DNA from: Paenibacillus sp. Soil766
GTDB taxonomy: Bacteria > Bacillota > Bacilli > Paenibacillales > NBRC-103111
Reading direction: 5' to 3'
NCBI RefSeq assembly: GCF_001428105.1
Contig: NZ_LMSJ01000019.1
Location: forward strand, 1-64,000
Length of the DNA stretch: 64,000 nt
Below are positions 1 through 9,240 of this stretch, one piece after another (within the stretch, counting starts at the first letter, position 1; each line of letters opens with the position of its first letter). The notes below the pieces were generated by a model. It did no database searches and had not been told where the DNA came from. It saw nothing but the letters and a program-made list of their open reading frames with translations. The translations under genes and the position numbers were made by a program.

Positions 1-133
1 CGGCATCTCTTGCGGAAGAGAAAGACGAATTCTGGAGATTTTTTTATGCATTGTCCATGAAAATATAAGATAAAATTACATAAATAGTAAATAATTGAAG
101 TATTTTTTCGTGTTAGCTTTGATGCAACGCTAG

Positions 134-208
134 TGGAAAATATGTAGCTAATTTCTCGCTTTTCTCCTCATAAGGCGAAAATGGCGGGAATTAGCTGTAG
201 GTTTTCCA
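134..208. repeat. Imperfect AT-rich palindrome
   Basis: The arms at 134-159 and 184-208 can form a long imperfect hairpin. The outer parts are TGGAAAA and TTTTCCA, the inner parts AGCTAATT and AATTAGCT. A related sequence (TGGAAAATATGTAGTTAATT) lies at about 29915-29935, so this looks like one copy of a dispersed intergenic repeat. Bases 1-133 hold no gene that I can support. Confidence 0.6.
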
Positions 209-331
209 GTTATTCTCTATTGCGAGAGATTATTTGCGAGAATAGATGTACTTTTTCTAGGTAATAGGCACCAGGTGGTATGGCTATGACTGCCTTTATA
301 CGTGGGCTATCATTCCAACCCGCCCCACCCC

Positions 332-375
332 AAAAACACCGTCCCCCCCGAGTCAACTCGGAAGTACGGTGTTTT
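332..375 (-). terminator. Rho-independent terminator of the YheC/YheD-type gene
   Basis: Outer arms AAAACACCGT (333-342) and ACGGTGTTTT (366-375) enclose a second perfect arm pair CCGAGT/ACTCGG. On the minus strand the stem is followed by a T run. It lies about 55 bases after the minus-strand stop at 431, as expected for the end of that transcript. Confidence 0.75.
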
Positions 376-430
376 CGCTTCGCAGATGCTCTCGCTCTGA
401 TGTCTCCCTCCGGCGCACCCGCTCCTGCTT

Positions 431-1531
431 CTAGCACGGAGGCGTACCGCCGTCTAAGATGAATTTGGCATAGGCCATAGGGTTGAAATAGGTGGCTTTC
501 CAACACTCTTGCATATTGGCCTCGCGGAAACTATAACGTTGATCCTTCCCGTTGCATTCGATAAATAAAGGGAATCCATCATTCGTCATCGCAATGTCGA
601 GTCCTAAATCGGCCAAGTTCGGCAATTCTGTGCTGAGATGTTGCGCGACTAAGAGCGCGAATTTCGTCATCTGGAGACATACGGTCTCTGGATCAAGCTG
701 CGGATAGTGGTTAGTCAAAATATCTGATAAGGATTTCACTCGCCCGCCTTGTGCGACATTCGTTAGGAAATGTTTACGAGAGGCCACCTTGGCAATGATG
801 CCAGTAACGCCCCATGATCCATCATTCCCACGCTGAACGGAAATGCGCAGGTCAAAAGGAGAGCCATCTACTGTGGCAAGAGGCAGGCATTGTTGAACCA
901 TATAGCTGCTCTTTGCAATCCGCCGGCGGAGAAGCAGAGGTAAGTGTTGACGAAACTTGAGTGTTCGCCAAGTCCGATTCGTAAGCTTCATGTTAACTGG
1001 ATATATAAGTTTCCATAAATTTCCTTGTCGCTCTAACTTCATCACACCGCGTCCGATGCTAGAGTTGGTTGGCTTGATTATTAACGAGTCAAACGAATCC
1101 ATCATGGCCTTAACATTTTCAATTGTAGCGGGAAATGTACAGGGGAGATGGGGGCGAATGCTCTCATTTTTCATTAAAATTTCATGGATACGCATCTTGC
1201 TATAGCGGTTCCAACGATTAAACAGCGTAACACCTCGCTGTGTCCATGCTTCCAATATTCTAGCTGAAGATGAGTCCAAATAAATGGCGCGATTATGAAT
1301 GACTTTAGGGAGATCAGACCATTTCCTTTTGAAATGTTGGCCGTCCTTTACATAGGCATGTACTTTCATAGTTTTCATATGAACATCATGAATTCGGAAA
1401 TAACAAGGCGTTAGGCCATAGAGTTTGCAAGCATCCTCGTAAAATCGAATGGCTTCGTATTGTGTGTTCCCTAGAGGAATACCTGCAAACAAGGAATCGT
1501 TAACTAAAATACCCACATAGGGATTACTCAT
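431..1531 (-). CDS. YheC/YheD-family endospore coat-associated ATP-grasp protein
   Basis: This 366-residue protein has the ATP-grasp layout. A lysine/glycine ATP-binding stretch (KPTNSSIGRGV, about residues 153-163) is followed by PFDLRISVQR (about 225-234) and a C-terminal metal-binding segment with DLGLD and FIECNGK (about 308-329). These features place it with the YheC/YheD proteins of Bacillus, known as spore-coat-associated. The substrate is unknown; ATP-grasp enzymes join carboxylates to amines. I chose the ATG at 1531 because AGGGAG lies 8 bases upstream; the GTG at 1540 has no room for a ribosome site. A sigmaK-like promoter lies just upstream, and the gene stands divergent from the glycosyltransferase at 1748, so both probably serve the spore surface. 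Confidence 0.85.
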   Translation of the reverse strand: MSNPYVGILVNDSLFAGIPLGNTQYEAIRFYEDACKLYGLTPCYFRIHDVHMKTMKVHAYVKDGQHFKRKWSDLPKVIHNRAIYLDSSSARILEAWTQRGVTLFNRWNRYSKMRIHEILMKNESIRPHLPCTFPATIENVKAMMDSFDSLIIKPTNSSIGRGVMKLERQGNLWKLIYPVNMKLTNRTWRTLKFRQHLPLLLRRRIAKSSYMVQQCLPLATVDGSPFDLRISVQRGNDGSWGVTGIIAKVASRKHFLTNVAQGGRVKSLSDILTNHYPQLDPETVCLQMTKFALLVAQHLSTELPNLADLGLDIAMTNDGFPLFIECNGKDQRYSFREANMQECWKATYFNPMAYAKFILDGGTPPC

Positions 1532-1587
1532 TGACTTCACTCCCTCGCGAATTGGGGTTGAAATTATGCCGAAAATGGAATCACTCT

Positions 1588-1616
1588 TAGTTTATGGAAA
1601 GTGAACACGACTTGTT
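1588..1616 (-). promoter_or_regulatory. Probable sigmaK promoter of the YheC/YheD-type gene
   Basis: On the minus strand a -10 box CATAAACTA (plus 1588-1596) matches the sigmaK consensus CATANNNTA. It is preceded, after a 16-base spacer, by AACA (plus 1613-1616), which fits the -35 element HACM. The same -10 sequence occurs in front of gerE in this window. The predicted transcript starts about 50 bases before the chosen ATG. Confidence 0.6.
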
Positions 1617-1747
1617 TGTACAAATGCTGATACTTTCTTCAAAAACAAGGACAGATGCCTATGCTTTACCACTTTATCCGCATATGTATAGAAGGAAGTA
1701 GCAAAATGGGGGGAGCTGAGCCTCATTTTATCCAGGAGGTTTAGAAG

Positions 1748-2938
1748 TTGAAGACTATACGGAAGCCCAAATCGAACCGTCTCGTCATCATCACCCCAGG
1801 ATCCTTCCCTATACCCTCTGGGAATAGTAGCTCCGTTGAGCAAGTGGTTCAGAAAACGGCAGAGCAATTGGTGAAGAGTATGCCTGTAGTCGTACTTGGA
1901 CGAAAAGCATCCTATCAACCATGGAAGGAAATTCGACAGGGTGTAACGTATCACCGAGTACCTTATCAGACGCAAACTAGCTATATGAAACAAGTATCCA
2001 AACAGATATCCTCGTTAAGACCTGGTATTATTCAAGTGGATAATCGGCCTCGATTCCTTCCCTTTCTTCGCAAACGCTACCCTCATGCCATATTAAGTCT
2101 CGTCCTCCACTCTACAACCTTTATCACAAGACCCCATATTTCTAATTCGTCTTTAACTGTGTGTTTGCGTGCTGCTGATGTCATTATCGTGAATAGCGAC
2201 TTTCTAAAGCGGTTTCTGCAAAAAAAAGTGCCGAGTGCTGCGCATAAAATAGTCACACACTATTTAGGCGTTGATGTTGCTCAATTTACTTCCAAATGGT
2301 CGAATGAAGGCATCAAATCTCGAAATGAAATGCGTAGAGGACTAGATTGTGAGGATAACAAAATTATTTTATATGTGGGTAGATTGATTCCTAAGAAAGG
2401 TGTTCATCATCTGTTGAATGCGATGAAAAGTATCATAAAACGTGAACCAAGCACCAAGCTTGTTATCGTTGGAAGTGCTTTTTATGGATCTAAGAAAAAA
2501 ACCAAGTATGTAAGGCAATTAGTTAAAGCAGCCAGGATGATGCCTAAACATGTGCAATTTATTCCGTTTGTGAAGCATCAAGAAATGCCCAAATGGGTCC
2601 GAATCGCTGATGTTTTTGTTGTCCCCTCGATTGGAAAAGAAGCTTTTGGTCTTGTTAATGTGGAGGCCATGGCTACTGGTGTTCCCGTTGTTGCAACGAG
2701 AGTAGGCGGGATTCATGAGGTTGTGGAAGATGGCAAAACGGGCTATTTAATAGAACCAGGCGCCATTGAGAATGAGCTCCCCGACCGTGTTATACGGTTA
2801 CTGAAAGATGAAAGCCTACAACGTAAGCTGGGGCAAAATGGTATCAAGCGGGTTGATAACCTGTTCACGTGGGAGCGAGCTGCTGAGGTGAGGTCAGCGT
2901 TGTACAGGCAAATGTTGAAGGAAACGGCTCTTGTCTAG
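1748..2938 (+). CDS. Family 4 glycosyltransferase, CotSA-like
   Basis: This is a 396-residue GT-B fold glycosyltransferase. The N-terminal half carries a loop rich in small residues (PSGNSSSVEQ, about 23-32) typical of acceptor domains. The C-terminal half has GRLIPKKG (211-218) and the EX7E nucleotide-sugar motif of family GT4 (E298 and E306 in KEAFGLVNVEAMATG), followed by GVPVVAT. The start is TTG at 1748, supported by AGGAGG 8 bases upstream. The size and context recall CotSA, a spore-coat glycosyltransferase of B. subtilis. It precedes the repeat protein by about 90 bases and probably belongs to the same spore-surface locus. Donor and acceptor are unknown. Confidence 0.85.
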   Translation: MKTIRKPKSNRLVIITPGSFPIPSGNSSSVEQVVQKTAEQLVKSMPVVVLGRKASYQPWKEIRQGVTYHRVPYQTQTSYMKQVSKQISSLRPGIIQVDNRPRFLPFLRKRYPHAILSLVLHSTTFITRPHISNSSLTVCLRAADVIIVNSDFLKRFLQKKVPSAAHKIVTHYLGVDVAQFTSKWSNEGIKSRNEMRRGLDCEDNKIILYVGRLIPKKGVHHLLNAMKSIIKREPSTKLVIVGSAFYGSKKKTKYVRQLVKAARMMPKHVQFIPFVKHQEMPKWVRIADVFVVPSIGKEAFGLVNVEAMATGVPVVATRVGGIHEVVEDGKTGYLIEPGAIENELPDRVIRLLKDESLQRKLGQNGIKRVDNLFTWERAAEVRSALYRQMLKETALV

Positions 2939-3029
2939 GTGAGCGCACATTTTTTGGGGCTAATGTACTTATTAAGGTGAGAATGAATATGTTACCAAAG
3001 ATAAATCTTGGCGAATGGAGAGGAGTCAT

Positions 3030-6000
3030 ATGAATAAGCGTAAGAGCAGTACCACCCAGAAAGCGAACGTGCAGAAAGTGAACGTGCACAAAGTGAACGC
3101 TAACTTGAATGAATTAAAATGGCTCGATGAAGCACCAATAAAGCAAGACAAAGTGGTAGAACAACCGAAACTAATCGCGAAAACGAATCCAGCGGTGACA
3201 GAGAAAACAGATATGACAGATAAGACAGAGAGAGCAGAGAAGACAGAGCCAAACAGAGTCTTGCATGTTACCGAGCAAATCACACCCGAGTTGTTATTAA
3301 CGGAGCGGAAAACGGGGAAATTCGTTGACCCGGTTGTCTATACGGACGACATTGTAGATGAAGCGGTAACATGGGACAAAATTGCAAGCCGGTCGATAGA
3401 TGATACGAAGATAAAGCCGTTCAGCATTGGTGTCAGATCGATCAAGGATGGTGCGATCGAACCTTCCAAACTAGCTCAGGCAAGCGTAACCCGTCCCAAA
3501 ATTGCCAACCAGGCTATCCATGATGAACATGTTGCTCCAAACAGTATTGCAGGAGATAAAATTCAAGATAGTACATTGTCTGGCGGAAAGCTGTTCGATG
3601 GCAGTATCACGACTGCTAAAATTGCAGATAGATCGGTCGATGCCACGAAATTGGCAGATGGTGCTATTATGCCACAACATTTATCTGAACTGATTATTAC
3701 AAGTGAATATATTGATCAACAAGCGATTACGTCAGATAAAATCCTCAGCGGTGCTGTTCAGACGAAGCATTTGGCCAATTATATTATTGATACAGCTAAG
3801 CTCATGGATGCTTCCATTACCTCTGCGAAAATTAGAGAGGGTGCTGTTACGGAAGATAAATTGGGGATTGGCAGTATCGGTTCTATTCATATCCAAGGTG
3901 AGAGCGTTAAGTCCGAACATCTAAGAAATCACTTAATCACAAGTGACAAACTCGCCGATCAGACGGTAACAGGTGCTAAGCTTGCTCCGCAAGCCGTAGA
4001 TTCGATGCATATCACTCAATCCGCGGTGAGAGGTGTTCACATTGAGGGTGCTGAGGTAACCAGTTACCATATAGCTGATCAAGCCATTCGGACTAAGCAT
4101 ATTGGAGAAGGTGTCATAGAAACGAAGCTCATTCAAGATGGAGCAATTACTGTCGCGAAATTAGGCGAGAAGATCATCACGAGTAAACATATAACGCCGC
4201 AAGCGATTGAGTCGGACCATTTGAACGATCAAGTTATTTCTAGCAGCAAATTGCAAGACGGTGCGGTCACTGCGGATAAACTTGCGCAAGGTGCTATTAT
4301 CGCCAAACATATCGGTTCACATATGATTCGGACTGATCATTTGGAGGAGAATGTGGTATCAAGCTCCAAAATTGCTGCAGGCTCCATCATTACAGATAAA
4401 TTGGCAGAGGGGAGTGTAGGTAATTCTAAACTGAAGGATGAGAGTGTCACTTCCAACAAAATTGCCTACCGCACCATCAATTCTGCTCATCTGCAGGAAG
4501 AGATTATTGCTACTGGTCACATCGCAAAAGGTGCCATTGGTGAGAAACAAATCGATTTGCACGCGATTCATCGCAACCATATTGCGGACGAAGCGATTAC
4601 AACTAGACATATTCAGGAAGAAAGCATTACGACGAGTAAGCTTGCTGAGGAAACAGTAACAACGGCGAAGATCGCTCCATTGTCCATTGAATCACGCCAT
4701 TTGCAAGATGAAATTATCGATGGTGCTCATATTAGACCGGGGGCAATTACTTCGGAGCATTTGGCACAAGGGTCCATTACGCTGGAAGTATTCGCAGACC
4801 GAAGTCTAATGGGCAGTAAACTACAGGAGAGTGCAATCTCGACTGAAATTTTAGCCGACGGCGCAGTCACAGAAGAGAAGCTCGCGAATGGAGCAGTGGG
4901 CACACAACACCTTCAGGCGGAATCTGTGACTACGTGGACCATTGAAGATCAAGCTATAACGAACGCGAAATTAGAGAATGAAGTGGTGACTTCAGATAAG
5001 TTGGCTGATGGCAGTGTAATTAGTACCAAAATTTCGAGCAAAGCGGTGAATGCTGAGCATATCATCGATGGTGCGATCACGGCCTCGAAATTGGCGAATG
5101 AAAGTGTACATGGCAGCAAGCTGGCACCTTCGGCGGTAGTTTCCAGGCATTTGGCGGATGGCTCCATCATCAGCTCGAAAGTGGCATTTCGTGCGATCAA
5201 TAGTGAGCATTTGGCAGAAGGTGCGGTCGTTAGTACCAAGTTGGCAAATCACAGTGTAGACGGCTCCAAAATCATGCCTGGCACGATCACAGATGAACAT
5301 CTGTCACTAGGCGTGGTGAATGGTACGAAGCTGGCGCATGGTTCTGTAAGTAATCAGCATCTCGTTGCAGGTGCTATTGATTGTGAAAAGTTAGCTGTGA
5401 ACTCGGTAGATAGCAGCAAACTGTTGTCTGGATCGGTCAATAATTATCATCTGGCTGATCATGCCGTATATGGTGTGAAATTGGCACCGGAAAGCGTGGA
5501 TGGAAGTAAGCTGGCTTTAGGTGCTGTAAATAGTGACCATCTGGCAGATCATGTTGTGGATGCCTCTAAGCTGGCGTCGGGAAGTGTGGATAGCTCTAAA
5601 ATCATCTATGGTGCGATTCAACGCGAGCATTTATCAGACTTCATCATTGATGGATTGAAGCTCTCCTTGGGCTCTGTAACTAGCAGCCATCTTGCTCCTG
5701 GTTCTATTGATGGGGGGAAACTGCAAAATGCCAGCGTAGACGGTTCCAAGCTAACCGATCATGCAATCGGAAGCAAAAACCTGCAGGACGAAGCCGTCAC
5801 TGGCGATAAGTTAGCTCCTGGTAGTGTGGACAGCAATAAACTCGTGTTCGGCGCTGTGAATACTGAGCATCTAACTGATGAGGCTGTTACAGGATCGAAG
5901 CTATCCCTTAACAGTGTGGATGGCAACAAAATTGTCGATGGCGCAATTGATACAGCTAAGCTTGCTGACGGCAGTGTAGACAGTTATAAGCTGGCCCAGG

Positions 6001-6404
6001 GGGCGGTAACTGATTTCCATTTAGCCACTGACAGCATCGATGGAACGAAGCTTCAAGCTGGGGTGATCACGAATCATCATATCGCAGACGCTTCGCTTAC
6101 CGTGACGAAATTGGCAGATAGTGTTGTGCGTACCTCCTCCGGGCAAAGGAATGTGTTGCAGCAGTTTGGTCTTGAGCCATTTGTTATGAAGATACAGGAT
6201 GAGACTATTGAGCTGGTACTTCATTTTGAAGAGGAATATGCGGATACGAATTATGTGTTAACAGCAATAACGAATCATCCAGCTTGTTATGTCATTGTTA
6301 GTCAAAAGACTACAAGCAACGCGGTGCTGTCCATTATCCGGGCCAAGTTTTCACCCGATCAACAAGGCATAGTGAATTGGATGGCCATCGGTAAGAGTAA
6401 TTAA
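3030..6404 (+). CDS. WIAG-tail-type protein with about 92 decapeptide repeats
   Basis: This 1124-residue protein has three parts. Residues 1-112 are polar and Lys/Glu/Thr-rich with short internal repeats (QKVNVHKVN). Residues 113-1036 are about 92 copies of a ten-residue unit, roughly [IV]-[TDN]-[SG]-X-[KH]-[LI]-[AQ]-[DPE]-[GQ]-[AS]. Residues 1037-1124 form a non-repeated tail ending WMAIGKSN, which resembles the WIAG-tail domain of Paenibacillus proteins. There is no signal peptide or membrane segment, so it is probably made in the mother cell and assembled on the forespore (inference). Regular ten-residue units suggest a stiff fibre; phage tail fibres use similar repeats, but no phage gene is nearby. 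ATG 3030 is chosen because GGAGAGGAG lies just upstream; an in-frame ATG at 3015 lacks such a site. Neighbouring sugar genes make it a candidate glycosylation target. Confidence 0.85.
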   Translation: MNKRKSSTTQKANVQKVNVHKVNANLNELKWLDEAPIKQDKVVEQPKLIAKTNPAVTEKTDMTDKTERAEKTEPNRVLHVTEQITPELLLTERKTGKFVDPVVYTDDIVDEAVTWDKIASRSIDDTKIKPFSIGVRSIKDGAIEPSKLAQASVTRPKIANQAIHDEHVAPNSIAGDKIQDSTLSGGKLFDGSITTAKIADRSVDATKLADGAIMPQHLSELIITSEYIDQQAITSDKILSGAVQTKHLANYIIDTAKLMDASITSAKIREGAVTEDKLGIGSIGSIHIQGESVKSEHLRNHLITSDKLADQTVTGAKLAPQAVDSMHITQSAVRGVHIEGAEVTSYHIADQAIRTKHIGEGVIETKLIQDGAITVAKLGEKIITSKHITPQAIESDHLNDQVISSSKLQDGAVTADKLAQGAIIAKHIGSHMIRTDHLEENVVSSSKIAAGSIITDKLAEGSVGNSKLKDESVTSNKIAYRTINSAHLQEEIIATGHIAKGAIGEKQIDLHAIHRNHIADEAITTRHIQEESITTSKLAEETVTTAKIAPLSIESRHLQDEIIDGAHIRPGAITSEHLAQGSITLEVFADRSLMGSKLQESAISTEILADGAVTEEKLANGAVGTQHLQAESVTTWTIEDQAITNAKLENEVVTSDKLADGSVISTKISSKAVNAEHIIDGAITASKLANESVHGSKLAPSAVVSRHLADGSIISSKVAFRAINSEHLAEGAVVSTKLANHSVDGSKIMPGTITDEHLSLGVVNGTKLAHGSVSNQHLVAGAIDCEKLAVNSVDSSKLLSGSVNNYHLADHAVYGVKLAPESVDGSKLALGAVNSDHLADHVVDASKLASGSVDSSKIIYGAIQREHLSDFIIDGLKLSLGSVTSSHLAPGSIDGGKLQNASVDGSKLTDHAIGSKNLQDEAVTGDKLAPGSVDSNKLVFGAVNTEHLTDEAVTGSKLSLNSVDGNKIVDGAIDTAKLADGSVDSYKLAQGAVTDFHLATDSIDGTKLQAGVITNHHIADASLTVTKLADSVVRTSSGQRNVLQQFGLEPFVMKIQDETIELVLHFEEEYADTNYVLTAITNHPACYVIVSQKTTSNAVLSIIRAKFSPDQQGIVNWMAIGKSN
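3366..6137 (+). repeat. Coding array of 30-base (10-codon) repeats
   Basis: The array encodes about 92 ten-residue units. The DNA of individual units has diverged strongly while the residue pattern is kept, so selection acts on the protein rather than on recent DNA duplication. The repeats also create several long but meaningless antisense frames. Confidence 0.9.
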
Positions 6405-6440
6405 TCGCCTCGTTGTTGTGAACCCATGCATCAGAAACAA

Positions 6441-6487
6441 AAAACAGTGTATCGCACCCTATGCGAGACTACTGTTTTTTTGTTTTT
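6441..6487 (+). terminator. Rho-independent terminator after the repeat protein
   Basis: Arms around AACAGT/ACTGTT and TCGCA/TGCGA form a stem followed by a run of seven T, some 40 bases after the stop at 6404. It separates the repeat protein from the sugar operon, which should therefore have its own promoter in 6490-6620. I saw only partial sigmaK-like -10 boxes there (CATATGATA at 6563, without a good -35). Confidence 0.8.
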
Positions 6488-6635
6488 TTCCTATTCGATA
6501 GTTAGATAGATGACCAATTTTCGATTTTGAGGTATTCGTCCAATTTCCGTCTATCACGAAAGCATATGATAGTAGAAATGGATGTGACTAAGCACCATAC
6601 GAAATCATACGAACATTCGTGAAGGGGGATGACTT

Positions 6636-7355
6636 GTGAAAGGTGTCGTACTTGCAGGAGGAACTGGGAGTCGTTTACGCCCTTTAACGTATATTATCAA
6701 CAAACATTTACTTCCAGTTGGTGATCTGCCCATGATTCAATATGCCATTGATAAACTAAGTCAGGCAGGTATTCAGGATATTCTTGTCATAACTGGGAAA
6801 CAATCTGCGAGCTTATATGTAGACTACTTGGGCAGTGGTGACCCGTTTGGCGTGAATCTGACTTACAAGATTCAAGAGAAACCAGGAGGTATCGCACAAG
6901 CCTTGGCATTGGCGGAGGATTTCGTGGGGGAAGGTGAGAAATTCGTGGTTATTTTGGGAGATAATTTATTCCGAGATCCACTTCAACCCATAATTTCAAC
7001 CTTTTATCAGCAGGACGAAGGGGCTATGGTCATTTTAAAAGAGGTGGAAGATCCTCGCAGATATGGTGTAGCCACGATGAAGCATAATCAGATTGATCGC
7101 ATTGTAGAGAAGCCGGAGCATCCAACCTCGCCGTATGCTGTGACGGGGATCTATTTATATGACTCTTCTGTTTTTGAGATTATTAAATCACAATCACCCT
7201 CAGCAAGAGGCGAGATGGAAATCACAGATGTTAATAATGTGTATGCAGCCGCTGGCACGCTCGCTCATATGTACTTGACAGGTTGGTGGATTGACGCGGG
7301 CACGCACGAATCGCTCTTTCAAGCCACTCTGTTAGTAAGAAAGGGGTACAGCTAA
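6636..7355 (+). CDS. spsI: Sugar-1-phosphate nucleotidyltransferase, SpsI/RmlA type
   Basis: This 239-residue enzyme probably makes dTDP-glucose from dTTP and glucose-1-phosphate. It has the signature GGTGSRLRP (8-16), the metal-binding GDN (108-110), the sugar-contact segment VEKPEHPTSP (158-166) and WWIDAGTHES (218-226). The length fits the short class, to which SpsI of B. subtilis (246 residues) belongs, rather than the roughly 290-residue RfbA. The start is GTG 6636 with AAGGGGGA upstream. Its stop overlaps the next ATG (TAATG), so it is translationally coupled to the dehydratase. By context it supplies dTDP-sugars for spore-surface glycans. Exact sugar specificity cannot be read from the sequence. 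Confidence 0.88.
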   Translation: MKGVVLAGGTGSRLRPLTYIINKHLLPVGDLPMIQYAIDKLSQAGIQDILVITGKQSASLYVDYLGSGDPFGVNLTYKIQEKPGGIAQALALAEDFVGEGEKFVVILGDNLFRDPLQPIISTFYQQDEGAMVILKEVEDPRRYGVATMKHNQIDRIVEKPEHPTSPYAVTGIYLYDSSVFEIIKSQSPSARGEMEITDVNNVYAAAGTLAHMYLTGWWIDAGTHESLFQATLLVRKGYS

Positions 7356-8356
7356 TGCAGTCATTGCTTGTGACAGGTGGCATGGGGTTTATTGGAAGTA
7401 ATTTTATTCATTATTGGAAGAAACATCATCCAGATGATCAAATCATCAATGTTGATTTACTTACGTATGCAGGGAATAGGGATAACGCTAGGCTGTTTGA
7501 TGGTCAAGTTGGCTATCAGTTTGTGCAAAGTGATATTGGTGATGAGGCGCTCATGATGAAACTGATGCAAGGCATCGATGTGGTTGTTCACTTTGCGGCT
7601 GAATCCCATGTAGATCGAAGTATTCATGACCCTGGCAGTTTCGTGAGAACGAATGTTGTTGGCACCCAAATCCTGCTTGAGGCCGCACGTCAAGGTTCCA
7701 TTAAGAAGTTTATCCATATATCCACAGACGAAGTGTATGGATCACTTGGGGCTGAAGGATCCTTCAGTGAAGATACACCAATTGCACCGAATTCTCCGTA
7801 TTCAGCTAGTAAAGCAGGCTCTGATTTACTGGTTAGAGCCTATTATGAAACCTATGGTTTTCCAGCAGTGATTACACGTTGCTCCAACAATTACGGTCCC
7901 CGCCAATTTCCTGAGAAGTTAATCCCACTTTTGATTACACGTGCGTTGCGCGATGAAAATATACCCCTATATGGTGATGGATTGAATGTACGAGACTGGT
8001 TGTATGTAGACGATCATTGCTCTGCCATTGAACGCGTAATTGAAGCTGGTGTGCCTGGGGAGGTCTACAACGTTGGCGGCCAGAATGAGAGAACGAATTT
8101 GGAGGTTGTCCAGAGCATTTTGAAGCTGCTGGGCAAACCTGAATCTTTAATTCAATACGTGGCGGATCGGCTTGGACATGATCGGCGATACGCTATCGAC
8201 AGTTCGAAGATACGTCGCGAATTAGGGTGGTCGCCGGCTTATTCGTTTGAGATGGGCCTGCAAAAGACGTTGGAGTGGTATGTGCAAGAAAGTGAATGGT
8301 GCGCCCGTATTGCAGACGGTTCGTACCGTGTAGATAAAGAAGCTGATCACACTTGA
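7355..8356 (+). CDS. rfbB: dTDP-glucose 4,6-dehydratase, SpsJ/RfbB type
   Basis: This 333-residue short-chain dehydrogenase/reductase converts dTDP-glucose to dTDP-4-keto-6-deoxyglucose. It has the NAD-binding GGMGFIGSN (8-16), the active-site TDE (124-126) of dTDP-glucose dehydratases, and the YXXXK pair Y149/K153 in YSASK. SNNYGPRQFPEKLIP and VRDWLYVDDH are typical of RfbB. It corresponds to SpsJ of the B. subtilis spore-polysaccharide operon. The ATG overlaps the preceding stop and the end overlaps the next start, so all three sugar genes are coupled. Confidence 0.92.
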   Translation: MQSLLVTGGMGFIGSNFIHYWKKHHPDDQIINVDLLTYAGNRDNARLFDGQVGYQFVQSDIGDEALMMKLMQGIDVVVHFAAESHVDRSIHDPGSFVRTNVVGTQILLEAARQGSIKKFIHISTDEVYGSLGAEGSFSEDTPIAPNSPYSASKAGSDLLVRAYYETYGFPAVITRCSNNYGPRQFPEKLIPLLITRALRDENIPLYGDGLNVRDWLYVDDHCSAIERVIEAGVPGEVYNVGGQNERTNLEVVQSILKLLGKPESLIQYVADRLGHDRRYAIDSSKIRRELGWSPAYSFEMGLQKTLEWYVQESEWCARIADGSYRVDKEADHT

Positions 8357-9240
8357 AAATCGTCATTACAGGAGCAGGCGGGCAGCTAGGCTATGACCTT
8401 AAGCGTGTTCTGAGTCCCGTGCATGAGGTCATCTCATGGGAGAAACAGAAACTGGATATTAGAGATGAGCAAACAGTCATGGAGAAGCTGTTGCACGAAC
8501 GACCGGACGTTGTTGTGCACGCTGCTGCCTATACGAATGTAGATAAGGCTGAACTGGAGAAAGAGTCTGCTTATCAAGTGAATGCATTAGGTGCTCTCCA
8601 TATCTCGACGGCTTGTGAGATCCTGGGGGCCAAGCTCGTCTATGTTAGTACAGATTATGTGTTCGATGGGACGAAGTCTACACCCTACGACGAGAACGAT
8701 GTTCCGAATCCACTTAATATATACGGACATTCTAAGCTTCTTGGGGAGAAATTCGTCGCAATGACTTGTTTGAAGCATTTTATTGTACGAACCTCTTGGT
8801 TATATGGTCAGAAAGGAATAAATTTTGTAACCAAAGTATTAGAGAAGGCGCGCGAGGATTCGCCTCTTTCCATCGTGGATGATCAATTTGGCTCACCCAC
8901 GTATTGCTTGGATTTGGCCATTTTCATTCGTGAGCTCATCGAAACGGACCGATATGGGCTCTATCATGCCTCTAATCAAGGCGTATGCTCTAGGTATGAA
9001 TTCGCCAAGCATATCTTTCAAGCGGCTGGCATGCCGCATATTTCCCTGCTGGCTGTCCCTACTCATGCTTTTCCGGCAGCACCAGCAGCAAGGCCCATGT
9101 ATACCGCATTTGCACACAAAGCGATGAGAAGCAACGGATTTGAGCCAATGCGAGATTGGCGGTCGGCATTGGATTTCTTTCTACAAGTAGATTATTACAA
9201 TACAGCTGCTAGGGCTAAGAGGGTGAAAAATACATGGTGA
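8353..9240 (+). CDS. rfbD: dTDP-4-dehydrorhamnose reductase, SpsK/RfbD type
   Basis: This 295-residue NAD(P)H-dependent reductase should catalyse the last step of dTDP-rhamnose synthesis. It has GAGGQLG (7-13), VSTDYVFDGT (about 98-107) and YGHSK (Y124/K128). It starts with TTG inside TTGA, overlapping the stop of the dehydratase, and overlaps the next gene by 7 bases. The 3,5-epimerase (RfbC/SpsL) that normally acts between the two steps is not in this window, so either it lies elsewhere or the product differs from L-rhamnose. Confidence 0.9.
   Translation: MKIVITGAGGQLGYDLKRVLSPVHEVISWEKQKLDIRDEQTVMEKLLHERPDVVVHAAAYTNVDKAELEKESAYQVNALGALHISTACEILGAKLVYVSTDYVFDGTKSTPYDENDVPNPLNIYGHSKLLGEKFVAMTCLKHFIVRTSWLYGQKGINFVTKVLEKAREDSPLSIVDDQFGSPTYCLDLAIFIRELIETDRYGLYHASNQGVCSRYEFAKHIFQAAGMPHISLLAVPTHAFPAAPAARPMYTAFAHKAMRSNGFEPMRDWRSALDFFLQVDYYNTAARAKRVKNTW

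Noticed and set aside
210..506. 98-codon minus-strand frame downstream of the YheC/YheD-type gene
   Set aside because: It overlaps the end of the real gene in another frame, crosses its terminator and has no ribosome site.
4949..5300. Antisense frames inside the repeat protein
   Set aside because: They follow from the 30-base periodicity of the coding strand and have no start signals.
3030..6404. Phage tail fibre
   Set aside because: The decapeptide repeats resemble phage fibres, but there are no other phage genes, and the tail and neighbours point to a spore-surface protein.
6563..6614. sigmaK promoter before the sugar operon
   Set aside because: CATATGATA fits the -10 but lacks a -35; CATACGAAC has an AC at the right distance but a poor -10. 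Neither is convincing alone.
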